From contig CALTXP010000085.1 of assembly GCA_943913325.1 (NCBI GenBank), positions 1 to 6,367 on the forward strand: 6,367 nucleotides of DNA. Reading direction: 5' to 3'. Within the stretch, counting starts at the first letter, position 1; the number at the start of each line of letters is the position of its first letter. The DNA comes from an uncultured Anaerococcus sp. GTDB taxonomy: Bacteria; Bacillota; Clostridia; Tissierellales; Peptoniphilaceae. The translations under genes were made by a program, and so were the position numbers. Below are positions 1 to 6,367 of this stretch, piece after piece. A model generated the notes under the pieces. The model was not told the DNA's origin and searched no databases. It saw only the letters and a list, made by a program, of their open reading frames with translations.

Positions 1-3000
1 GATTTTACTTCACAAGAAAATTTTATTGATCAATTAAATAACAAAGTTAATTCAACAAGAAGTACACTTGTTGGAGAGAAATTTAATATTATAAGTATGA
101 TGGGTGAAGTTAAGTATGAAGTTGAAGTTAAAAAACTCATAGGATTTGGAGGCTCATCTTTAGTATATGAAGTAGCAGTTGATGATACATATCCACCTAT
201 AAAAAAGATGATTCTAAAAGAATTCTATCCAGCTTATGATGAAAAGTATATAGAAGCTATAAGAAATCCTTATAATAAATTAGAATTATATTTTGAAGCA
301 GATGATAAGGAATTAGAAAAAAGAGTCAAAGTTGATAGAGATAAATTTATTGATGCCTATAATAAGCATGTAAGAATTCTAGATATGGATCCTTACCTAG
401 AAGATAAGATAGTAAAACCTTACAGATTAGAAATTGATAAGGCCTATTTATATTCACTTTATGAAGTAGATACTGCAACAAGTGTTGATAAATACTATAA
501 TTTAGATCTAGTAAGGATTGTAGATATTCTAATTCAAACAGCAGATATTCTAATCCATCTTCATAAAAATGACATCATTTATATGGATTTAAAGCCTGCA
601 AATATACTCTATGACTATAATAATAGCAAGGTTAAATTATTTGACTTTGATGCAGCTATTGACTTAAATGAGCTTGAATATATAAATGAATTTTCTATGC
701 CTAGTGAAAGAGCTTTCATCCCTCCTGAAATTAGATACATTACGAACATAGGAAAAAGAAAAGAATTTTTTATAACTGAAGAAATAGATACATATATGCT
801 AGGAGCTACATTCTTTACATTAATAATGGGCAGATATCCTACTAATTTAGAAAATGAGGATATGGAGTTTCTCGCTAGAAATGTAAGAGATGAGCTAAAT
901 AATAAGTTAAATAAGATCTTAGCAAATAAATATGCAGTAGAAGAAATTATAAAATTACTAAAAGAAACTTTATCTATTCATAGATATATAAGTGTAGAAG
1001 AGTTTAAAAATGGACTCGCTAAGGTAGAAGATAACTTAAGATTTAGGAATAATGAGGACTTTTCTAAGATACTATCTACTGTATATTTTTTAGACTATAA
1101 TAGGCTTTATAATTATATAACTGAAAAAGATGGATCTAAAAGCATTGAAGTTGCAATCGTTGGAAATAACGATATTTCTAGATTATTTTTTAGCTTTATA
1201 TTTTCATCCGTAATCTTAGATAATGTAAAGCTTAATATTAATTTATATGATAAGGATCCTAAAAAGTTTTATAAACAGATGATTGATGAAAATCCATTAT
1301 TAGCTCAAAGCACTGAAATAAAACTAAACGGAAAGCTTGTAAAAAATAATATAAATACCGACATCACTGATAAAGCATATGCTTATATTAATTTTAAATC
1401 TTACAAAGAAAGAATAGAAGAATCTTATATTTTAATATTGGATGATACAGGCTTTGATTATAGAGGAATGGGTGATAACTTATATGAAAAATTTAAGTCT
1501 GATAATCAAAAAAGAGTTATACTTAATTATTCAAGAAATAATCATAAAGTAGATATTAGACAAGAAGAGCATATATCTTATTACAATCTTGATTTAGCAT
1601 CAACATCTACATTAAAAAATAGAAATTTCAACGATAAGTTATTGGAAGAAGCCTTTAACATTTATAGACTTAAGGTAATTTTTAATAAAGGTGAAATAGT
1701 TGATTATGATAAGATTTGGGAAGAATTTCTAGAAGAAGATTTTTATAACCTAAAGACCTCTTTAAGGTTAGCCCTAACTATGGAATATTACATATTTATG
1801 GTGGGAATAGAACATAATGATCAAGCACCTCTTAATTTTTATAAAATACTTTTACAAGCAAAAAATAATGATGATCAAATAAATATTAGGGATACACTAG
1901 CAGATTGTGAACATCACTCATGGAATAGATTTATGATATCCCAAGGTTATAAGGTTCCGACATATAAACAGCTTAATTCATATGCCTATGTAGATCGAAA
2001 AAAATATACTGATCATAAAAATAAGTTTCATCCTCTAATATCCAATAGTAATATTAAATTGCGAAAAAATGGTCATATTGATAAATTAACAGAAGTTTCA
2101 AATAAAATCGATAGATTGATTGCTGAAAAAACCATTTATAAAGAAGATGAAGTAAGGTTTAGATTATTAAATGTTTTAAATAATACATTATGGGAAGATA
2201 ATGACTTCTTAATAAGATTGAGACCACTATGGATTAGCCTGGTTAATTTATCTTATAAGATTATAGAAAATGAATTTTATGCTACTAACTCGTTAAATAT
2301 TTTAACTTATAAAATAGAGGAGATATTAGATGAAGCAAGTCCTGATTTAGAGACAATAAGTAGTGATTATAATCAAATAAAGAGTGATCTAGATTTAATT
2401 ATAATAAGGAATGAAAATTTAGATGTTAGACTGATAGATTATAGGATTATTGATTTTATTCCTTTAATATCATCTGAAAAAGTCAAGACTATTTATAAAC
2501 CTTTTGTAGATGATGATGAAAATTTATGGGCTAATATAATAGCAACTGTCAAATTTTATCCGGAAAAACTTATATTTCTAAGTGATGAACCTATCGATAA
2601 TCAAAAGATAAATAGAATTGAAAATTTTTTGAAAGATAAAAGACTAAGAAAGTATTTACTCATTGAAGTTATTACCTATGATAAGCTCCAATACTATAAT
2701 AAGGAAAATTCGGTTGTAGATTTGACTTTAAATAGTCATATGGATGCTAAAAGACCTGAGCTTGTAGGTATAGATTATATAGAGTATGCTGGGTCAAATA
2801 AGTGGTTTGGAAACTATAAAGCTTTGGATTTTCATCGTATGAATAACTTCCTTACTATAGAAGAAACTTTCTTTTTGAACAATGCTAATATATACGAAAA
2901 ACCAGGAATATGGAATATAACAGGTTTGATAAAATATTATCCAAGACTATGGAAGACATATATAAGTGTAAATTCTAATTATTGGAAAGAATTTATAGCA

Positions 3001-4005
3001 GCCATAAAATATAGTAGCAATTTATGTACCCTAAATCTAGATAAATATGAAAGAAAAGATGAGCATAACTTATTAGAAGTTGGAGACTTTAAGTTTAGAA
3101 GATATGATGATAAGAAATATAAGAGTCTAAAGCAACTATTAGATAAACTTATTAAAGAAGACATATTAATAGAATATGAATTTCCCAAAAATCCTGGCTT
3201 TTTAAAACTTCATTCTTATAATGATGATTTATCAAAAAGGCTTGGGGAATTTATATCAAAAAATATGTGGGAATACAATGAAGGTTTTGAATTAATAAAG
3301 ACACAATCATTAGAAGGAAACTATGAATATAGCTACAGTGTAGTTTCTGATAAATTAAACTTTGAGTATAGGTTTAAAACTCATGATCCTAAGGCCTTTG
3401 CTAAAAGAGCTAATAAGATTATGCTAGACATTGACGAAATAGATGATACTAATCCTATTAGAATTTTCAATCAAGTCGAAAATTACCCTTATATAGAAAG
3501 TTATGATAAATTTGTTTTATTCCGTTATGAATTAGGAGATCTTTCATTTAGAGGATTTTTCAATGATTATGATTATAAGAGTAGTATGCTTAGGGTGTAT
3601 ACTTATTTTGAGCTTATTAAATATGCGGATTTCTTTGATGAAATCAAGATAAGCGTGAATCTTAAATGGAAAGCTTACAGTGACTATAATGAAGATAGTA
3701 AGGCTATAGAGAATATATTAGATATAGTATGTATTAAAGGATTTTCTACAATAATCATATCTACTGTCGAAAGTAATATAAGAGATGAAGATATATATGA
3801 GATTAATAATTATTCTAAGCAATTTGGCATGGACACTAAGCCTGTACTTATTTCTTCAAATTCAAATGATGATACCTCTCAAATTAAAATGATAGCATCT
3901 GCAACGGGCGTGTATTTCATAGATAGGGAAATGATAAAAGATAATGGAGTAGGCAAATATATAAAGAATGTAGCCAGTGGTAAGAAGAATTGGCAAGATA
4001 TCTAA
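1..4005 (+). CDS. Kinase-like / Rossmann / RyR-like / CARF-nuclease-like multidomain protein, 5' partial
   Basis: Probable cytosolic signalling or defence protein; I see no signal peptide or membrane segment. The frame is open from base 1 to TAA at 4003-4005. The first Met (97) lacks a well-placed Shine-Dalgarno, so the true start is probably upstream. Numbering from that Met (1302 residues): kinase-like domain about 7-310, with Gly loop IGFGGS 15-20, Lys41, YMDLKPAN (Asp164, Lys166, Asn169), DFD 183-185, PPE 209-211 and Asp231 of helix F. Rossmann-like domain about 349-480 (VAIVGNND). RyR-like module about 600-675 (EHHSWN 605-610, HPLI 645-648). CARF-like region about 795-930. PD-(D/E)xK-like fold about 1163-1280, with Asp1209 kept but the usual E/S-x-K replaced by STV. 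Residues 680-795 and 930-1160 are unassigned. The kinase assignment is firm, Rossmann/RyR moderate, the C-terminal DUF1887-like assignment inferred. It is the last gene of its transcription unit, and its ligand and substrate are unknown. Confidence 0.85.
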   Translation, partial: DFTSQENFIDQLNNKVNSTRSTLVGEKFNIISMMGEVKYEVEVKKLIGFGGSSLVYEVAVDDTYPPIKKMILKEFYPAYDEKYIEAIRNPYNKLELYFEADDKELEKRVKVDRDKFIDAYNKHVRILDMDPYLEDKIVKPYRLEIDKAYLYSLYEVDTATSVDKYYNLDLVRIVDILIQTADILIHLHKNDIIYMDLKPANILYDYNNSKVKLFDFDAAIDLNELEYINEFSMPSERAFIPPEIRYITNIGKRKEFFITEEIDTYMLGATFFTLIMGRYPTNLENEDMEFLARNVRDELNNKLNKILANKYAVEEIIKLLKETLSIHRYISVEEFKNGLAKVEDNLRFRNNEDFSKILSTVYFLDYNRLYNYITEKDGSKSIEVAIVGNNDISRLFFSFIFSSVILDNVKLNINLYDKDPKKFYKQMIDENPLLAQSTEIKLNGKLVKNNINTDITDKAYAYINFKSYKERIEESYILILDDTGFDYRGMGDNLYEKFKSDNQKRVILNYSRNNHKVDIRQEEHISYYNLDLASTSTLKNRNFNDKLLEEAFNIYRLKVIFNKGEIVDYDKIWEEFLEEDFYNLKTSLRLALTMEYYIFMVGIEHNDQAPLNFYKILLQAKNNDDQINIRDTLADCEHHSWNRFMISQGYKVPTYKQLNSYAYVDRKKYTDHKNKFHPLISNSNIKLRKNGHIDKLTEVSNKIDRLIAEKTIYKEDEVRFRLLNVLNNTLWEDNDFLIRLRPLWISLVNLSYKIIENEFYATNSLNILTYKIEEILDEASPDLETISSDYNQIKSDLDLIIIRNENLDVRLIDYRIIDFIPLISSEKVKTIYKPFVDDDENLWANIIATVKFYPEKLIFLSDEPIDNQKINRIENFLKDKRLRKYLLIEVITYDKLQYYNKENSVVDLTLNSHMDAKRPELVGIDYIEYAGSNKWFGNYKALDFHRMNNFLTIEETFFLNNANIYEKPGIWNITGLIKYYPRLWKTYISVNSNYWKEFIAAIKYSSNLCTLNLDKYERKDEHNLLEVGDFKFRRYDDKKYKSLKQLLDKLIKEDILIEYEFPKNPGFLKLHSYNDDLSKRLGEFISKNMWEYNEGFELIKTQSLEGNYEYSYSVVSDKLNFEYRFKTHDPKAFAKRANKIMLDIDEIDDTNPIRIFNQVENYPYIESYDKFVLFRYELGDLSFRGFFNDYDYKSSMLRVYTYFELIKYADFFDEIKISVNLKWKAYSDYNEDSKAIENILDIVCIKGFSTIIISTVESNIRDEDIYEINNYSKQFGMDTKPVLISSNSNDDTSQIKMIASATGVYFIDREMIKDNGVGKYIKNVASGKKNWQDI

Positions 4006-4025
4006 AGATTATATAAGATTTAAAA

Positions 4026-4090
4026 AGGGACTGTTGCAAAACTAATAAAATTAGTTATGGTTTTGCGACAGTTCCTATATTTGTTTTATA
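4026..4090. terminator. Intrinsic terminator between convergent genes
   Basis: Arms 4026-4042 (AGGGACTGTTGCAAAAC) and 4060-4076 (GTTTTGCGACAGTTCCT) pair over 17 positions. In plus-strand RNA the only irregularities are two G-U wobbles. The 17-base interior can itself fold (AACTAAT-AAA-ATTAGTT, 4040-4056). A T-rich tail follows on the plus strand (4077-4090), and on the minus strand the run of A at 4022-4026 gives a U tract. It fills most of the 85-base gap between the kinase-fusion stop and the tpx stop, so it can serve both genes. On the minus strand the two wobbles become A-C mismatches, so termination of the plus-strand gene should be the stronger activity. Confidence 0.85.
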
Positions 4091-4588
4091 TTAGATTAAC
4101 TTTTTCACTTCCTCTAAAGCTTTGTCAAAGTTAACTTCATCAGTAACTTCTGGAACATATTCTACATAAGCTACCTTTCCATCTTTATCAACAACTACTA
4201 CACCACGAGCTAGAAGTTTATTTTCATCCATAAGGAAGCCATATTTTTCTCCAAACTCACGATCCTTGTAGTCTGAAACCATGATTGTATTTTCTATATC
4301 CTCATTAGAGCAAAATCTTGCCTGAGCAAAAGGTAAGTCTTCTGTAATTGTTACTACATTTACACCATCAAGGCTAGCTGCTTCTTTGTTAAATTTTTTA
4401 GCCTGTAGGGCGCATACACTTGTGTCAAGTGATGGAGCTATAGAATAAACGACAACTTTGCCATTATAATCTTCAGAGGACCATTCACTTAAGTCATTTT
4501 TAGTTGCTTTAAATGCTGGTGCAGAATCTCCAACTTTGATCTCATTGCCTACTAAATTTACTTTATTTCCGCCAAAAGTTATATTCAT
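4091..4588 (-). CDS. tpx: Thiol peroxidase Tpx (atypical 2-Cys peroxiredoxin)
   Basis: Cytosolic peroxidase that reduces H2O2 and alkyl hydroperoxides using thioredoxin as electron donor. It is complete at 165 residues, the usual Tpx length. The N-terminus has the family pattern of a short beta hairpin followed by VGDSAPAF. The peroxidatic site is PSLDTSVC with Cys59, and Thr56 sits in the catalytic Thr position. The resolving cysteine is Cys93 in DLPFAQARFC, the spacing typical of Tpx, where both cysteines form an intramolecular disulfide. Arg128 (LLARGVVVVD) matches the conserved active-site arginine. The start is supported by AGGAG seven to eight bases upstream. The gene is convergent with the kinase fusion and divergent from the PTS gene, with its own promoter region, and is probably monocistronic. 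Nothing suggests truncation or recent transfer. Confidence 0.97.
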   Translation of the reverse strand: MNITFGGNKVNLVGNEIKVGDSAPAFKATKNDLSEWSSEDYNGKVVVYSIAPSLDTSVCALQAKKFNKEAASLDGVNVVTITEDLPFAQARFCSNEDIENTIMVSDYKDREFGEKYGFLMDENKLLARGVVVVDKDGKVAYVEYVPEVTDEVNFDKALEEVKKLI

Positions 4589-4593
4589 TATTA

Positions 4594-4600
4594 CTCTCCT
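4594..4600 (-). promoter_or_regulatory. Ribosome binding site of tpx
   Basis: Reading the minus strand, AGGAGAG lies five bases before the ATG at 4588-4586, with its AGGAG core about seven bases away. This spacing fixes the tpx start. Confidence 0.8.
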
Positions 4601-4625
4601 TTAAATTAATTCTTTCACTTTAAAT

Positions 4626-4654
4626 AATATACCCACATATTATTTTTATTTCAT
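4626..4654 (-). promoter_or_regulatory. Candidate tpx promoter
   Basis: On the minus strand, ATGAAA (4654-4649, four of six matches to the -35 consensus) is separated by 17 bases from TATATT (4631-4626, five of six matches to the -10 consensus). This would give a leader of about 30 bases before the tpx start. The surroundings are so AT-rich that chance matches are likely, so this is a tentative call. Confidence 0.35.
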
Positions 4655-4694
4655 TTTACTAAGAAAATATTTATAAAAAACATTATTTTGTGAA

Positions 4695-4709
4695 TTATCA
4701 CGTTTATAA
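4695..4709. promoter_or_regulatory. Weak PerR-box-like sequence
   Basis: TTATCACGTTTATAA matches 11 of the 14 fixed positions of the Bacillus PerR box (TTATAATnATTATAA). Peroxide control of tpx would make biological sense. However, the site lies more than 40 bases upstream of the candidate tpx -35, and the region is AT-rich enough to produce such matches by chance. Confidence 0.2.
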
Positions 4710-4744
4710 AAATAATTTTAATAAGGCTAACAATTCCCTAAATA

Positions 4745-4780
4745 TCAATATTTATTGACAATATTAGCATATAGTAATAT
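4745..4780. repeat. Two dyads around the PTS promoter, candidate operators
   Basis: TCAATA-TT-TATTGA (4745-4758) is a 14-base palindrome with perfect 6-base arms that overlaps the -35 hexamer. ATATTA-N8-TAATAT (4761-4780) has 6-base arms, fills the -35/-10 spacer and enters the -10. Both positions suit a repressor of the sugar operon, but the arms are all or mostly A/T. Confidence 0.3.
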
Positions 4781-4783
4781 CAT
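4755..4783 (+). promoter_or_regulatory. Sigma-A promoter of the PTS gene
   Basis: A perfect -35 hexamer TTGACA (4755-4760), a 17-base spacer and a -10 hexamer TATCAT (4778-4783, five of six matches). Predicted transcription start is near 4790, giving a leader of about 34 bases. This is the best-defined promoter in the window. Confidence 0.8.
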
Positions 4784-4794
4784 GTTGGTAAATA

Positions 4795-4809
4795 AAAATA
4801 CGTTTTCAA
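4795..4809 (-). promoter_or_regulatory. Candidate cre (CcpA) site
   Basis: Read on the minus strand, TTGAAAACGTATTTT agrees with the cre consensus WTGNAANCGNWNNCW at every specified position except the penultimate C. It lies just after the predicted transcription start and directly before the Shine-Dalgarno of a sugar PTS gene, a usual place for catabolite repression. A LacI-type local repressor could use a similar site. Confidence 0.45.
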
Positions 4810-4816
4810 AAGGAGG
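4809..4816 (+). promoter_or_regulatory. Ribosome binding site of the PTS gene
   Basis: AAAGGAGG is a full-strength Shine-Dalgarno seven bases before the ATG at 4824. It fixes the start, as does the family-typical N-terminus beginning MKEKIQRFGGAMF. Confidence 0.9.
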
Positions 4817-4823
4817 GGGAAAT

Positions 4824-6367
4824 ATGAAGGAGAAAATCCAAAGGTTTGGTGGAGCTATGTTCACACCTGTAATGCTTTTTGCGGTGTCAGCTTTGCTAAT
4901 AGGTTTTGGAACCTTATTTACTACTGAAGTAATCATGGGTCCTATTGCTGCAGAAGGCAGCAAATGGTTTGGATTTTGGGATATGATTCTATCAGGAGCG
5001 TGGGTAGTATTTAATCAATTACCACTACTTTTTGCTATAGCACTTCCTATTGGACTTGCTAAAAAGCAAAATGCACGTTGTAGTATGGAAGCGTTTGTGA
5101 TTTATTTGGTATTTCTAAATTATGTATCTACCATACTAAAACATTGGGGCCCTACATTTGGAGTTGATTTTAACCAAGAAGTAGGTGGTGCTAGTGGACT
5201 TGCAATGATAGCAAACATTAAGACCTTGGATATGGGTATGATGGGTGCATTAGCTATTTCGGGCATTGCTATTCATTTACATAACAAATACTTTGATAAG
5301 AGGCTTCCAGAGGCTTTAGGGGTATTTAAAGGTTCAGCTTATGTATTAGGAGTTGGCTTTATAGTTATGATACCTGTAGCATTTTTAGCTGTTTTAATCT
5401 GGCCAAAAATTCAACATGGTATGGGAGCTTTTAGAAATGTAATACTAAGTTCGGGTACATGGGGAGTTGGAATATTTATTCTTCTTGAAAGATTATTAAT
5501 TCCATTTGGCCTTCATCACTTACTATACGCACCGATGTTTTATGATAGCTTAGTAGTACCTGGTGGTATATATGCTTACTGGGCTCAACATCTACCAGAA
5601 ATTGCAACTCAAGCTGGATCATTAAAACAAATTGCTCCATATGCTCAACTTACAGCTACGGGCTGGTCAAAGATATTTGGATGTGTAGGTATTGCTTTAG
5701 CATTTCATAAGACTGCACTTCCTGAAAATAAAAAGAAGATAGCTGGTCTTATGATACCGGTTGCGCTAACGGCTGTACTTAGTGGTGTAACAGAACCTAT
5801 AGAATTTACTTTTCTTTTTATTGCGCCACAATTATTCGTAGTACATGCAGTATTAGCTTCAATACTTGCCATGATTATGAATACATTTGGAGTCGTTGGT
5901 ATATTCTCTGGAGGAGTTATAGAGATGGCCTCCCTTAACTGGATACCGCTATGGAAATACCATTGGCGAACATATCTACTCATGCTTGTTATAGGACTTG
6001 TTGCTATAGCAGTTTGGTACTTTGTATTTGTATTCTTGATTAAAAAATTTGATATAAAAACACCTGGTAGAACACTAGATGAAAACTCAAATAAACTTTA
6101 TACTAAAAAAGATTACAGAGAAAAAGATAAAGTTACTGACAAAACTATAATAGAATCTGATAGAGATAAAGTAGTTAATAAAGACAATACTAAAAAAGCC
6201 AGTGATGATAAATTTGAAACTATGGCTGATCAAATACTTATAGGTCTTGGAGGTCCAGATAATATAGATGATTTTACAAACTGTGTAACAAGACTTAGAG
6301 TAAATGTAAAGGATCCTAGCATCGTCGCAGATGATGAATATTTTAAAGGGATTGGCACTTATGGTAC
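4824..6367 (+). CDS. malP: PTS alpha-glucoside/maltose-type transporter EIICB, 3' partial
   Basis: Membrane permease of the phosphotransferase system that imports and phosphorylates an alpha-glucoside such as maltose. The window holds 514 codons. The IIC domain spans about residues 1-410, with many hydrophobic segments and family hallmarks: KIQRFGGAMFTPV at the N-terminus, NQEVGG 117-122, LLIPFGLHHLLYAP with His231-His232, and GVTEPIEFTFLF with Glu324. A Lys/Asp-rich linker (about 414-464) starts at TPGR. The IIB domain starts near 465 and carries NCVTRLRV with phosphorylatable Cys487. The sequence breaks off about 48 residues into IIB, so only the last few dozen residues of a family usually 520-540 long are missing. 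The pattern closely follows MalP/GlvC/AglA as I remember them; which alpha-glucoside is used cannot be read, so the symbol is a family label. EIIA or a 6-phospho-alpha-glucosidase may lie downstream. Confidence 0.93.
   Translation, partial: MKEKIQRFGGAMFTPVMLFAVSALLIGFGTLFTTEVIMGPIAAEGSKWFGFWDMILSGAWVVFNQLPLLFAIALPIGLAKKQNARCSMEAFVIYLVFLNYVSTILKHWGPTFGVDFNQEVGGASGLAMIANIKTLDMGMMGALAISGIAIHLHNKYFDKRLPEALGVFKGSAYVLGVGFIVMIPVAFLAVLIWPKIQHGMGAFRNVILSSGTWGVGIFILLERLLIPFGLHHLLYAPMFYDSLVVPGGIYAYWAQHLPEIATQAGSLKQIAPYAQLTATGWSKIFGCVGIALAFHKTALPENKKKIAGLMIPVALTAVLSGVTEPIEFTFLFIAPQLFVVHAVLASILAMIMNTFGVVGIFSGGVIEMASLNWIPLWKYHWRTYLLMLVIGLVAIAVWYFVFVFLIKKFDIKTPGRTLDENSNKLYTKKDYREKDKVTDKTIIESDRDKVVNKDNTKKASDDKFETMADQILIGLGGPDNIDDFTNCVTRLRVNVKDPSIVADDEYFKGIGTYG

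Noticed and set aside
97..99. ATG at 97 as the true start of the large gene
   Set aside because: No properly spaced Shine-Dalgarno, and the frame is open to the window edge; kept only as a reference for residue numbering.
2979..3188. Open frame of 69 codons on the minus strand inside the large gene
   Set aside because: It lies wholly opposite well-supported coding sequence, its translation is Ser/Leu-rich as expected of an antisense shadow, and no Shine-Dalgarno supports it.
4689..4702. CRP/FNR-like or Rex-like operator (TGTGA-N4-TCACG)
   Set aside because: CRP-type sites need a 6-base spacer and Rex sites need TTGTGAA-N4-TTCACAA. The spacing and second half-site do not fit.
4745..4963. Minus-strand open frame over the PTS promoter and start
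   Set aside because: It runs antisense through the strong promoter, the Shine-Dalgarno and the first 47 codons of the clear PTS gene, and its translation resembles no family I know.
5705..5983. Minus-strand open frame inside the PTS gene
   Set aside because: It is antisense to conserved IIC segments including GVTEPIEF, so it is a shadow of that gene.
1..6367. tRNA, rRNA, riboswitch, CRISPR array or complete insertion sequence
   Set aside because: I saw no spaced direct repeats, no cloverleaf-type sequence, no transposase motifs and no conserved leader structure; nearly all the window is accounted for by three genes.

Overview
The window is strongly AT-rich, with A/T-ending codons, Shine-Dalgarno sites of the AGGAG/AAAGGAGG type and a near-consensus sigma-A promoter. 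This points to a low-GC Bacillota (Firmicutes) anaerobe. A Gram-positive anaerobic coccus (Anaerococcus/Peptoniphilus-like) would fit, but that is an impression from protein style and no marker gene is present.

Layout. (1) Bases 1-4005 (+) hold one very large reading frame, open from the first base of the window, so its 5' end is probably missing. It encodes a multidomain signalling or conflict-type protein. In order, it has a divergent Ser/Thr-kinase-like domain, a Rossmann (TrkA-N-like) domain, a RyR-like domain with an EHxxWN motif, a region resembling the CARF-plus-nuclease (DUF1887/Card1/Can2) proteins, and a C-terminal PD-(D/E)xK-like fold that seems to have lost its catalytic residues. 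(2) Bases 4006-4090 carry a long hairpin terminator shared with the convergent gene. (3) Bases 4091-4588 (-) are a complete tpx (2-Cys thiol peroxidase). (4) Bases 4589-4823 are a 235-base divergent regulatory region with the tpx and PTS promoters, two dyads, a cre-like site and a weak PerR-like box. (5) Bases 4824-6367 (+) are the first 514 codons of an alpha-glucoside/maltose-type PTS EIICB, cut off inside its IIB domain.

How they relate. The kinase fusion ends its transcription unit here: its terminator and the convergent tpx close it off, so any partner genes should lie upstream of base 1. The tpx gene (peroxide defence) and the PTS gene (sugar uptake) look like ordinary housekeeping genes that share only their divergent promoter region. 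The item most likely to be an undescribed system is the kinase/Rossmann/RyR/CARF-nuclease-like fusion. Domain calls were made by eye from motifs and remembered family patterns, with no database search.
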